Origin: Rhodocyclales bacterium
GTDB taxonomy: Bacteria > Pseudomonadota > Gammaproteobacteria > Burkholderiales > Rhodocyclaceae
Direction of reading: 5' to 3'
NCBI GenBank assembly: GCA_016235165.1
Contig: JACRLX010000022.1
Coordinates: 290,297 to 354,296, forward strand
DNA length: 64,000 nucleotides
Part shown: in pieces, positions 1 through 8,780 of the stretch
How positions within the stretch are numbered: the stretch's first letter is position 1
How the letters are laid out: the number at the start of each line of letters is the position of its first letter
The notes under the pieces: model-generated
The model's input: the letters and a program-made list of their open reading frames with translations, nothing else
Database searches by the model: none
What the model was told of the DNA's origin: nothing
Translations under genes and position numbers: made by a program

Positions 1-816
1 ATGCCGGTGGCGGGGCGCAAGGTGGCCAAGGGCGAGGTGCTGGCCTACCTGCGTCCAGTGGCCGGCGCCATCGAACGCGGCAACCAGAAGGCGCAGCTCG
101 CCGAACTCGATGCGCAACTGGCGCTGGCCGAGGGCCGCGTGCGGCGCTTCGAACAGCTGGTAGGCGCCGTGCCGCAAAAGGAGATCGATGCAGCGCGGAT
201 CGAGCGCGAGGCTTTGCGTCAGCGCCGCGGCTTCGTTGCCGCCAGCATCGACAGTACCGAGCCGCTGCGCGCGCCGGCCTCCGGCGTGATCAGCGCCTCG
301 CACCACCTGCTGGCCGGGCAGCTCGTCGATGCGCGCGAAGTCCTGTTCGAGATCGTCGATCCGGCGCGCCTGGCGGTCGAGGCCCTGGCCTATGACCCCG
401 GTATCGCGGCGACGCTGCAATCCGCGAGCGCGCTGGCCGGCGAAGTCGCGCTGGAGCTCAAGTTCGTCGGCGGCGGCCGCCAACTGCGCGAGCAGGCGCT
501 GCCGCTGCTGTTCCGCGTCGCCACGCGCGATGCTCCGGTCGCTGTCGGCCAGCCGCTGAAAGTCATCGTGCGCACCACGCGCGGCATCAGCGCCGCCGCC
601 GTGCCGCGCCAGGCGCTGACGAGAGTTCCCGGAGGGACGCAGGGCGCTGGCGCAGGCGAGACGGCGCTCTGGGTGCACACCGAAGCCGAGCGCTTCGTTG
701 CGCGCCGCGTGCGCATCCAGGTGCTCGATGCGGCCAATGTGGCGGTGATCGAGGGTCTGCGCGACGGCGAGCGCGTGGTTACCTCGGGTGCCAGCCTGCT
801 CTCGCAGTTCCGTTAA
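1..816 (+). CDS. HlyD/CusB-type periplasmic adaptor subunit of RND efflux pump (5' truncated by window edge)
   Basis: Adaptor-like coiled-coil and barrel-sandwich sequence, directly followed by an HME-RND permease; ORF open at window start. Confidence 0.8.
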   Translation: MPVAGRKVAKGEVLAYLRPVAGAIERGNQKAQLAELDAQLALAEGRVRRFEQLVGAVPQKEIDAARIEREALRQRRGFVAASIDSTEPLRAPASGVISASHHLLAGQLVDAREVLFEIVDPARLAVEALAYDPGIAATLQSASALAGEVALELKFVGGGRQLREQALPLLFRVATRDAPVAVGQPLKVIVRTTRGISAAAVPRQALTRVPGGTQGAGAGETALWVHTEAERFVARRVRIQVLDAANVAVIEGLRDGERVVTSGASLLSQFR

Positions 817-899
817 ACGGCGGTGGTCCGACACGTGCGCGTTCGTTCGCTGCCCCCCCACGGGAGGCGCATGCCCTCCTGGGGCGGCCCTGCGAGTGC

Positions 900-3800
900 A
901 TGATGTTCGACTTGATCATCCATGCCGCCCTGAAGCAGAGGCTGCTTGTCCTCGGCGTGTCGCTGCTGCTGATGATCTACGGCGCGCTGACGCTGCGGCA
1001 GATGCCGGTCGACGTGTTTCCCGACCTCAACAAGCCGACGGTGACGTTGATGACCGAGGCCGGCGGCATGGCGCCGGAGGAAGTCGAGCAACTGGTCACC
1101 TTCCCGATCGAGTCGAGCATGAACGGCATGCCTGGCGTGACACGCGTGCGCTCGGTGTCGGGCATCGGCCTGTCCATCGTCTATGTCGAGTTTGAGTGGG
1201 GCTCGGACATCTATCGCAACCGCCAGCAGATCGCCGAGCGCCTGAATCTGGTGCGCGAGGCTCTGCCGCCCGGCATCGTGCCGCAGCTCGGACCGATCTC
1301 CTCCATCATGGGCGAGATCCTGCTCATCGCCATTCCGGCAGATCCCGTCAAGGCCAGCCCGATGACGGTCCGCGAATACGCGGACTGGGTGATGCGGCCG
1401 CGCCTCCTGACGATTCCCGGCGTCGCCCAGGTCATCCCGATCGGCGGCGAAGTGCGCCAGTTCCGGGTCGAGATCAAGCCGGCGCAGCTACAGGCACTGG
1501 GCATCGAACGGGAGAAGCTGGAAACCGCTTTGAAGGATTTCGGCGCCAATACCAGCGGTGGCTTCCTCGAAGCCCAGGGCCGGGAATACCTGATCCGGCA
1601 GATCGGCCGCAGTTCGCGGATCGAGGATTTGCAGAATCTGGTGGTCGCGGTGAAGAACGGTCAGCCCATCCTGCTGCGCCAGGTGGCGGACGTGAAGCTG
1701 GCCCCGGCCATCAAGCGCGGCGACGGCAGCTACAAGGGCAAGCCGGCGGTGATCCTCTCGGTGCAGAAGCAGCCGGCCGCCGACAGCGTCAAGCTGACCC
1801 GCGAAGTGGAAAAAGCCATCGCCGAACTGGGCAAGAGCCTGCCGAGGGGATTCGACACACCGTCCTTCCTGTTCAAGCAGGCCGATTTCATCGAGCATTC
1901 GGTGACCAATGTCGAGGAGGCGCTGCGCGACGGCGCGATGCTGGTCGCGGTGATACTCTTCCTGTTCCTGCTCAACCTGCGCACCACGCTGATCTCACTG
2001 ACGGCGATCCCGGTGTCTCTTCTGGCCACGGCGCTGGTGTTCCACTACTTCGGCCTGTCGATCAACACCATGACGCTGGGTGGCCTGGCTATCGCCATCG
2101 GCGAACTGGTGGACGACGCCGTGGTCGGCGTCGAGAACGTCTTGCGGCGCCTGAAGTTGAACCGGGCCGCCGGGAACCCGCGTCCGGTCGCGGAAGTCAT
2201 CGCCGCCGCGACGCTGGAAGTGCGCTCGGCCATCGTCTATGCGACAGTGATCATCGTGCTGGTGTTCGTGCCCCTGTTCGTCCTGCCCGGCATCGAGGGC
2301 CGGCTGTTCACGCCGCTCGGTGTCGCCTATATCGTCTCGATTCTCGCCAGCATGATCGTCTCGGTAACGCTGACGCCGGTGATGGCCTATTACCTCCTGC
2401 CGAGGATGAAGCAGCTTCATGCCGGCGACAGTCCGCTGGTGATCTGGCTCAAGCGCTGGGATGCCAGGCTCCTGCACTGGTCGTTCGGTCATGCGCGCCG
2501 CCTGCTGGCCGGCGCTCTCGTCATGGTCATGATCATCGCGGCCAGCGTTCCCTTCTTCCCGCGCTCCTTCCTGCCGCCCTTCAACGAAGGCACACTGACC
2601 GTCAACGTCCTGCTCAATCCCGGCACCTCGCTCGCCGAATCCAACAGCATCGGCACCCTGGCCGAGCAACTGGTGATGCAGGTGCCCGAGGTAACGCAGG
2701 TCGGGCGCCGCACCGGCCGCGCCGAACTGGACGAGCATGCCGAAGGCGTGCATTACACGGAAATGGATGTCGACCTGAAAGCCTCGACACGCAGCCGCGA
2801 GGCGATCATCGCCGACATCCGGCAGCGTTTGGCGAGCCTACCGGCTGCCTCCAATGTCGGCCAGCCGATTTCGCACCGCCTCGACCACTTGCTGTCCGGC
2901 GTGCGCGCCCAGATCGCCCTGAAGATCTACGGCGACGATCTCGATACGCTTCGCGGCCTTGCCGCCGAAATGCGTGACCGGCTGGCGCGGATCCCCGGCG
3001 TGACCGATCTGCAGATCGAGAAGCAGGTGCTGATCCCGCAGGTCAAGATCCGCCTCGACTACGACCAGGCGGCGCGCTATGGCGTTGCTCCCGGCAACCT
3101 GCTGCGCGGGCTGGAACAGATGATCGAGGGCGAGAAAATTACCCAGATCATCGAAGGCAATCGTCGCTTCGATCTCTTGGTGCGCCTGCCGGAGTCGGCA
3201 CGCGGCCCCCAGGCCTTGGCCGATCTGCTGATCGAGACGCCGATCGGCTATGTGCCCTTGTCCAAGATTGCCAGCGTCGAGGAGAGTGACGGCCCCAACC
3301 AGGTCAGCCGCGAGAACTCCCGTCGCCGCATCGTTCTCTCGGCCAACACCGACGGCCGCGACATGTCGAAGGTGATCGCCGACATCCGCGCCGAACTGGT
3401 TGCAAAACCGTTGCCCGAGGGCTATTTCACCGCGCTCGAAGGCCAGTTCCAGGCGCAGGAGCAGGCGGCACGGCTGATCACCTTGCTTGCGCTGGTGTCC
3501 CTGACGATGATCTTCATGGTGCTCTACAGTCGCTATCGCTCGCTGGCGCTCACGCTCATCATCATGGGCAACATTCCGCTGGCGCTGATAGGCAGCGTGA
3601 TCGCCCTGTGGATTTCCGGGCAGCCCCTGTCGGTGGCGGCGCTGGTCGGCTTCATCACCTTGACGGGCATTGCCACGCGCAACGGCATCCTCAAGATCAG
3701 CCACTACATCAACCTGTGTGCCTTCGAGGGCGAGCGCTTCGGCCAGCACATGATCGTGCGCGGTTCGCTGGAGCGCCTGACGCCGGTACTGATGACCGCG

Positions 3801-4007
3801 CTGGTCGCCGCCTTCGCGCTGATGCCGCTGCTGCTTTCCGCCGACGCTCCGGGCAAGGAAGTGTTGCATCCGGTCGCGGTGGTGATCTTCGGTGGCCTGG
3901 TCAGCTCGACCCTGCTCGATACCCTGCTGACGCCACTGATGTTCTGGCTCTGGGGGCAGCGTCCCCTCGATCGTCTGCTGGCCAGCCAGGAAAACGAGAG
4001 CTATTGA
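900..4007 (+). CDS. CusA/CzcA-family heavy-metal efflux RND transporter permease
   Basis: 1035 aa; RND features such as 'DVFPDLNKPTVTLMTEAGGMAPEEVEQLVTFPIE', 'GELVDDAVVGVENV', 'ITLTGIATRNGILKISHY'. Confidence 0.92.
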   Translation: MMFDLIIHAALKQRLLVLGVSLLLMIYGALTLRQMPVDVFPDLNKPTVTLMTEAGGMAPEEVEQLVTFPIESSMNGMPGVTRVRSVSGIGLSIVYVEFEWGSDIYRNRQQIAERLNLVREALPPGIVPQLGPISSIMGEILLIAIPADPVKASPMTVREYADWVMRPRLLTIPGVAQVIPIGGEVRQFRVEIKPAQLQALGIEREKLETALKDFGANTSGGFLEAQGREYLIRQIGRSSRIEDLQNLVVAVKNGQPILLRQVADVKLAPAIKRGDGSYKGKPAVILSVQKQPAADSVKLTREVEKAIAELGKSLPRGFDTPSFLFKQADFIEHSVTNVEEALRDGAMLVAVILFLFLLNLRTTLISLTAIPVSLLATALVFHYFGLSINTMTLGGLAIAIGELVDDAVVGVENVLRRLKLNRAAGNPRPVAEVIAAATLEVRSAIVYATVIIVLVFVPLFVLPGIEGRLFTPLGVAYIVSILASMIVSVTLTPVMAYYLLPRMKQLHAGDSPLVIWLKRWDARLLHWSFGHARRLLAGALVMVMIIAASVPFFPRSFLPPFNEGTLTVNVLLNPGTSLAESNSIGTLAEQLVMQVPEVTQVGRRTGRAELDEHAEGVHYTEMDVDLKASTRSREAIIADIRQRLASLPAASNVGQPISHRLDHLLSGVRAQIALKIYGDDLDTLRGLAAEMRDRLARIPGVTDLQIEKQVLIPQVKIRLDYDQAARYGVAPGNLLRGLEQMIEGEKITQIIEGNRRFDLLVRLPESARGPQALADLLIETPIGYVPLSKIASVEESDGPNQVSRENSRRRIVLSANTDGRDMSKVIADIRAELVAKPLPEGYFTALEGQFQAQEQAARLITLLALVSLTMIFMVLYSRYRSLALTLIIMGNIPLALIGSVIALWISGQPLSVAALVGFITLTGIATRNGILKISHYINLCAFEGERFGQHMIVRGSLERLTPVLMTALVAAFALMPLLLSADAPGKEVLHPVAVVIFGGLVSSTLLDTLLTPLMFWLWGQRPLDRLLASQENESY

Positions 4008-4040
4008 TCCACCTCGCTTACCAAACCCAAGGAGAGTTCC

Positions 4041-4496
4041 ATGAAGAAAACCCTGTTCCTGATCGCCGCCGCCAGTGCATTCGGTCTTGCCAGCCCGGCG
4101 CTGCTTGCCCATACCGATGAGGTTCTGGATACCCAGAAAGCGCCAAATGGCGGCCAGTTGCGCATGGCCGGACCGTATCACTTTGAATTGGTGGTGACCA
4201 AGGACAGCAAGGAGGCAAAAGACAACCCGGTGGTCGTGTATGTGACTGATCACGCCGGAGCCAAGGTTCCGACCGGCGGCGCGAGCGGCACGGCAACCAT
4301 TCTCGCCGGCAAGACCAAGGGCACGGCAAACCTGGTTCCCGATGGCGATAACCGCCTGAAGGGCGTGGCGAAGTATCTGACGACGCCGGACATGAAGGCC
4401 GTGGTGTCGATCACCTTCCCGGGCAAGGCCGCCGAGCAGGCCCGCTTTACGCCGTTGGCGGCGGCGAAGGATGGGCATGCCGACCACAAGCACTGA
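4041..4496 (+). CDS. small periplasmic protein with signal peptide and His-rich C-terminus, possibly metal-related
   Basis: Signal peptide MKKTLFLIAAASAFGLASPALLA; C-terminal DGHADHKH; directly downstream of RND permease. Confidence 0.6.
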   Translation: MKKTLFLIAAASAFGLASPALLAHTDEVLDTQKAPNGGQLRMAGPYHFELVVTKDSKEAKDNPVVVYVTDHAGAKVPTGGASGTATILAGKTKGTANLVPDGDNRLKGVAKYLTTPDMKAVVSITFPGKAAEQARFTPLAAAKDGHADHKH

Positions 4497-4555
4497 GTTT
4501 CGCTAAAGGGCTTTCGCCGACCGCTTGCACTATTCGCCGGTTTGGGGCAGTATTA

Positions 4556-4572
4556 GAACGTTCATTCTAATA
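4556..4572. promoter_or_regulatory. putative TetR operator (GAACGTTCATTCTAATA) upstream of tetR
   Basis: Identical 17-mer in inverse orientation at 5202-5218; lies 14 bp before the tetR ATG; embedded in ATTAGAA-N6-TTCTAAT dyad. Confidence 0.7.
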
Positions 4573-4585
4573 TTTTGCCCAATTC

Positions 4586-5179
4586 ATGAGAACCACGGCT
4601 GCCGAGCGTCGCAGCGAAGATCCCCGTCAGCAGGTGCTGGACGCAGTGCTGGTCCTGTTCAGTCAGCGCGGCTATTTCGCCACCTCGGTGCAGGACATCA
4701 GTCGCGAGTCCGGGGTTAGCGTCGGTTCCATCTACCACCACTTCGGCGACAAGGAAGGCGTTGCCCGCAGCCTTTACCATGCGCTCGGCGAACGCATGAG
4801 CAGCCGCATTTCGTGGATCAGCGCCCGTCAGGGCACGGTGCATGACCAGTGCCGCGAAATCGTCAAGACGCTGTTCGAAATGACCGAAGATGAGCCTCTG
4901 GTCATGGATTTCATGCTTTACGCCAAACACAGGGAATTCCTGCCCGAGGAAAAGCCGATCTGCTCGTCGAAGCCTTTCGAGCTGATGCGCACCATTGTCA
5001 CCGCGGGCATGGATGCCGGAGAAATCCGGCGCATGGATGTCATGGTGGCATCCACCAGTTTGTTCGGCGGGCCGATCCGGATGATCGTCGCCCGCCTCGA
5101 CGGTGTCCTGCAGGCGCCCTTGCCGCACTATCTGGATGAGGTGTGGGAATGCGCCTGGAGGTCGGTGGCCGCCCGCTGA
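4586..5179 (+). CDS. TetR/AcrR-family transcriptional regulator
   Basis: N-terminal HTH 'AVLVLFSQRGYFATSVQDISRESGVSVGSIYHHFGDKEGVARSLYHAL'. Confidence 0.92.
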   Translation: MRTTAAERRSEDPRQQVLDAVLVLFSQRGYFATSVQDISRESGVSVGSIYHHFGDKEGVARSLYHALGERMSSRISWISARQGTVHDQCREIVKTLFEMTEDEPLVMDFMLYAKHREFLPEEKPICSSKPFELMRTIVTAGMDAGEIRRMDVMVASTSLFGGPIRMIVARLDGVLQAPLPHYLDEVWECAWRSVAAR

Positions 5180-5196
5180 CGGGCGGCATTTTTTTT
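5168..5196 (+). terminator. intrinsic terminator of tetR
   Basis: GCCGCCCG-CTGA-CGGGCGGC hairpin followed by ATTTTTTTT; tetR stop TGA lies in the loop. Confidence 0.85.
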
Positions 5197-5201
5197 GGGT
5201 T

Positions 5202-5218
5202 TATTAGAATGAACGTTC
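5202..5218. promoter_or_regulatory. putative TetR operator (inverse copy) upstream of the dsrE-like gene
   Basis: TATTAGAATGAACGTTC is the exact reverse complement of 4556-4572. Confidence 0.7.
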
Positions 5219-5234
5219 ACTCTAGGAGAGAAAC

Positions 5235-5651
5235 ATGAAAAGTCTGTCCATCGTGGTTCGCGACGACGCATACGACAAGATCCTCACCCCGCTCGCCTTT
5301 GCCTACCTGACCGCATCGGAAGGCACCCAGGTCGACATGCTGTTCGTCAACTGGGCGGTCAAGGCCCTGACGGCGGAAGGTGCCGCCAACCTGCACATCG
5401 ACGGGCGTCATGCCGACGACGAAGCCAAGGTGCGCGCTGGCGTTGCCAAAGCCGGCCTGCCAACGGAAATTTACGACGTGATCAAGGCACTGAAGTCCAC
5501 CGGCAAGGTGAATTTCTATGCTTGCAGCCTGGCTGCGGCGATTTTCGGTGTCGATGAAACCAACCTGATCCCCGAGGCCGCGGGCATCGTCGGCGCCGCC
5601 TGGTTCCTCAACGACAAGGCCGCCAAGGCCGAGCATTACCAGTATTTCTGA
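5235..5651 (+). CDS. DsrE/DsrF-like family protein
   Basis: 138 aa, 'SLSIVVRDDAYDKILTPLAFAYLTASEGTQVDMLFVNWAV...VNFYACSLAAAIFGV'. Confidence 0.8.
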   Translation: MKSLSIVVRDDAYDKILTPLAFAYLTASEGTQVDMLFVNWAVKALTAEGAANLHIDGRHADDEAKVRAGVAKAGLPTEIYDVIKALKSTGKVNFYACSLAAAIFGVDETNLIPEAAGIVGAAWFLNDKAAKAEHYQYF

Positions 5652-5661
5652 GATTGCGGTC

Positions 5662-5901
5662 ATGGACGAGATCAAGATCACCACCACCCTCGATACTTCG
5701 GGCAAGTGCTGTCCGATGCCGATGGTAGAAACCAACAAGGCGATCAAAAACCTCGCGGTAGGCGATGTGCTCGAAATCATCGCCACCGACGTCGGCACTC
5801 GCAAGGACATCCCTTCGTGGTGCGAGCGGATGGGGCAAACCCTCCTGTCCACGACGGAACGCGACAAGGTGCTGCGCTACTATGTCCGCAAGGAACGCTG
5901 A
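5662..5901 (+). CDS. TusA-family sulfurtransferase-like protein
   Basis: 'TLDTSGKCCPMPMVETNKAIKNLAVGDVLEIIATDVGTRKDIPSWCERMGQTLL', with CPxP motif. Confidence 0.9.
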   Translation: MDEIKITTTLDTSGKCCPMPMVETNKAIKNLAVGDVLEIIATDVGTRKDIPSWCERMGQTLLSTTERDKVLRYYVRKER

Positions 5902-6124
5902 GCCCGACGAGCTTTGCGTCGGCTGCGTGTATTACCCGCCGAACCTGCCGCGTCAGGCATACGCCGAGGAGGATTGGAAAATCCTCCAGGCGCGGCAGTG
6001 TTCCTTCGAATACGCGGTTGGCAGCACAGATTGCCGTGAGACGCGAAAAACCAGCTGTAGCCTGGTCGACCTGCGCGGCGAGGCAAAAACCCTTGACCGG
6101 ACCCGGGAAACCTCCACCGGGTGA
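5882..6124 (+). CDS. small Cys-rich conserved-looking protein overlapping the tusA-like gene
   Basis: ATG at 5882 in frame of ORF 5765-6124; 20-bp overlap with the tusA-like 3' end; 'CVGCVYYPPNLPRQAY...QCSFEYAVGSTDCRETRKTSCSLVDL'. Confidence 0.6.
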   Translation: MSARNAEPDELCVGCVYYPPNLPRQAYAEEDWKILQARQCSFEYAVGSTDCRETRKTSCSLVDLRGEAKTLDRTRETSTG

Positions 6125-6304
6125 GGCGGATCGCGCTCCGGAATGCGCCCCGGCGAGAGCCACGATTACAAAAATGTAATTTCGGCGTCAGCATGCTGTC
6201 GGGTACCCATGACGAGAATGAGGGCAGCGGCTTCGCGACATTCAAAGCCCGGCTCCGTGCGGCAATGCGACCGGCATACCTTTCCCTGACTCAAGGAGAT
6301 TGAC

Positions 6305-6562
6305 ATGAAACTCAAGACTACGCTTGCAACGGCATTGCTCGTCGCCGTTTCGTCGTTCAACAGCCATGCCGCCGATGCAGGCAAGACACCCGCGGTGAAG
6401 CCGCATTCCCACATGGAAGAGAAGACCGGCATGGCGGCGAAGGCGGTCGGCGCCACGGCGGCGGACAAGGCAGAGTCGGCGAAAACCGACAAGGTCGGGT
6501 CCGCCAAGCAGGACGTCACCAAGGACAAGACCACGCATTTGCATCCGCGGGACGGCAAGTAG
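6305..6562 (+). CDS. small secreted Lys/Ala/His-rich hypothetical protein
   Basis: Good RBS (aaggagattgac ATG) and signal peptide MKLKTTLATALLVAVSSFNSHA. Confidence 0.6.
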   Translation: MKLKTTLATALLVAVSSFNSHAADAGKTPAVKPHSHMEEKTGMAAKAVGATAADKAESAKTDKVGSAKQDVTKDKTTHLHPRDGK

Positions 6563-6585
6563 GATGTCCGGCCCCGGCGCGGGGC

Positions 6586-7140
6586 TTGCGCCTGCGCGCC
6601 CGAAGCCTGTCGACCGACGCCGGCTTTTGGGCGGCATTCGCCGTTTGGTCGCGAAACGACTGGCCCTCGCCTGGATCCTGCTTTCTCCGGGTCGGGCTGC
6701 CGCTGGAAAATCGCGACGGCGTCGCGATCGGCGTTTTCGAGGGGGTTTATCGGCTCGATACCTCGACGCTCCGGCAGGCATCGGCGGATCTCGGGCGCAA
6801 TGTCGCGCTGGTCCTGCTGGCGGTCCTGGTCACCGCCGCCGCGCTCTATCCGGTCGTCGTCGGATTGAACCGTGGCGTGCTGACGCTGTCGATGAGCCTC
6901 ATGCGCAGCAATGTGGAACTCATGGAAGTTCTTGGCGCGGCCATCGCCAAGCGGGACTCCGATACCGACTTGCACAATTACCGGGTATGCCTCTACAGCA
7001 TCCGCTTCGCCGAGGCGCTGGGGCTTGCCGAAACCGACATCGACGTGTTCGATGCCATGACCTCGCGCCGCCGCCTGAGCGGGGGTTCGACGCCGTACGG
7101 AAAGATGCTGGTGGGCAGCGCAGGGTGCGAGTGCAGATGA
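6586..7140 (+). pseudogene. HD-GYP phosphodiesterase remnant with internal deletion
   Basis: 'LMRSNVELMEVLGAAIAKRDSDTDLHNYRVCLYSIRFAEALGL' (start of HD-GYP) runs straight into 'DVFDAMTSRRRLSG' (C-terminal HD-GYP motif); catalytic HD and GYP stretches missing. Confidence 0.7.
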
Positions 7141-7198
7141 GCTAAAGGCCTAGAATCACCAATACGTCGTGCAATCAGGGACCAAAGGAACCAAGGAA

Positions 7199-7510
7199 AT
7201 GTCACACATGAAACGCCAAGCAATATATGCGCTGTGCACCAGCCTGATGATATCGGCCCTGCCGGCGATGGCCGGATCCGATGTCGAACCGCAGTCCGAG
7301 GGCGTGATCAGGAAGATCGACGCCGCCAGGGGTAAGGTCAGCATTGCCCACGGCGAGATCGCCAACCTCAAGATGCCGCCCATGACCATGACCTTCACCG
7401 CCAGGGATGCGGCCATGCTCAAGGGCTTCAAGGAAGGCGACAAGGTGCGTTTTCGCGCCGCCGAGGTCAAGGGGAACCTGACCGTCGTTGGCATCGAAGC
7501 GGCGAAGTAG
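7199..7510 (+). CDS. CusF-like periplasmic copper-binding protein
   Basis: 'SEGVIRKIDAARGKVSIAHGEIANLKMPPMTMTFTARD', CusF-type; next to cusCBA-like genes. Confidence 0.85.
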   Translation: MSHMKRQAIYALCTSLMISALPAMAGSDVEPQSEGVIRKIDAARGKVSIAHGEIANLKMPPMTMTFTARDAAMLKGFKEGDKVRFRAAEVKGNLTVVGIEAAK

Positions 7511-8780
7511 GATCGTGGCTTTCCGCTCCGTGTTGTTGTTCGCGTTGGCCGTCGCGGCGGCGCTGCCCGCTGGGGCAGCGGAGCTGACGATCGGCGGCCG
7601 CGTCGAAAGCCTGCTCGAATTCGCCCGCGAGCGCCATCCCGAGTTCGCCGCGCTGCGCGCCGAAGCCGAAGCCGCCGGTGCCCGCGTCGAGCCGGCCGGC
7701 GCGCTTCCCGACCCCATGCTGCGCACCGAACTGCGTGACGTTACCAACGAAGGCCTTGACGCGAGCGCCAATATTCTGCCGCCGCGCATCGGCGGTGCGC
7801 GCTACACCTTCAGCCAGTCCCTGCCCTGGTTCGGCAAGCGCGATCTGCGCCGCGACGTCGCCGGCGCCGGCGCCGAGGAGGCGCGAGCGCGAGCGCGCGG
7901 CGGCTGGCTGGAGCTGGCGACCCAGATCAAGCTGACCTATGCCCAGCACCACGTCCATCTGATCAGCATCCGTTACCTGAAGGAGACCGTGGACCTGATG
8001 CGCCGCGTCGCCGAGATCGCGCGCACGCGCTATGCCAGCGGCTTCGGCAGCCAGCAGGACGCGCTGCGCGCCCAGTCGGAGATCGTCGCCATGGAAACCG
8101 ACCTGGCGCTGCTGGAAGGCGAAAGCGCCCAGGCCGGCGCGCGCATGCGCGCGCTGCTTGGGCGGCCCGAGAACGTCAGGCTGCGCCCGCCGGAACAGCT
8201 ACGCACGCTGCCGTTGGCGCCCAGGCTGGCCCTGGCGGCGCTGGAGGAACGGCTGCGCGGCAACAACCCGCAGCTCGCCGCCGACGACGCGCGCATCGCC
8301 GGGGCGGAAAAGAGTCGCGCCCTGGTCGAGCTCAACCGCTATCCCGATGTCACGTTGGGAGTATCGCCGACGCAGACGCGCAATCGCGTCAGCGAGTGGG
8401 AGCTGATGTTCGAGATCAACATTCCGCTGCAACAGGACAGCCGTCGCGCCCAGGAGCGCGAGGCCGAACTGAATCTCGACGCCGCGCGCCTGCGCCGCCA
8501 GAGCACGCTGAACCAGGCACTGGCCGCGCTGGCGGAGAGCGTGGCCGGGCTGGAGGTGGCGCAAAAGCTGGAAGGTCTGATCAGTGGCGGCCTGTTGCCG
8601 CAGGCCGAAGTCAACCTGAATGCGGCGCTGGCCGCCTACGAAAACGGCCGCGCCGAATTTTCCGCCGTGCTCGATGCGCATCGCCAGTTGCGGCGCGCCC
8701 GCACCGAACTGGTCAAGGCGCGCGGCGACCAGCAGATGCGTCTGGCCGAGATAGAGAAGGCCGTGGGAGAAGAGTTATGA
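7488..8780 (+). CDS. TolC/CusC-like outer membrane efflux protein (true start uncertain, possibly GTG at 7515)
   Basis: OMF-type sequence 'SLLEFARERHPEFAALRAEAEAAGARVEPAGALPDPML'; stop overlaps cusB-like start. Confidence 0.85.
   Translation: MASKRRSRIVAFRSVLLFALAVAAALPAGAAELTIGGRVESLLEFARERHPEFAALRAEAEAAGARVEPAGALPDPMLRTELRDVTNEGLDASANILPPRIGGARYTFSQSLPWFGKRDLRRDVAGAGAEEARARARGGWLELATQIKLTYAQHHVHLISIRYLKETVDLMRRVAEIARTRYASGFGSQQDALRAQSEIVAMETDLALLEGESAQAGARMRALLGRPENVRLRPPEQLRTLPLAPRLALAALEERLRGNNPQLAADDARIAGAEKSRALVELNRYPDVTLGVSPTQTRNRVSEWELMFEINIPLQQDSRRAQEREAELNLDAARLRRQSTLNQALAALAESVAGLEVAQKLEGLISGGLLPQAEVNLNAALAAYENGRAEFSAVLDAHRQLRRARTELVKARGDQQMRLAEIEKAVGEEL

Noticed and set aside
2838-4493. 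551-aa minus-strand ORF
   Set aside because: Antisense to RND permease; repetitive Gln/His/Arg-rich translation typical of a shadow frame.
5765-5881. Upstream extension of the small Cys-rich ORF
   Set aside because: Fully overlaps the tusA-like gene; ATG at 5882 is the better start.
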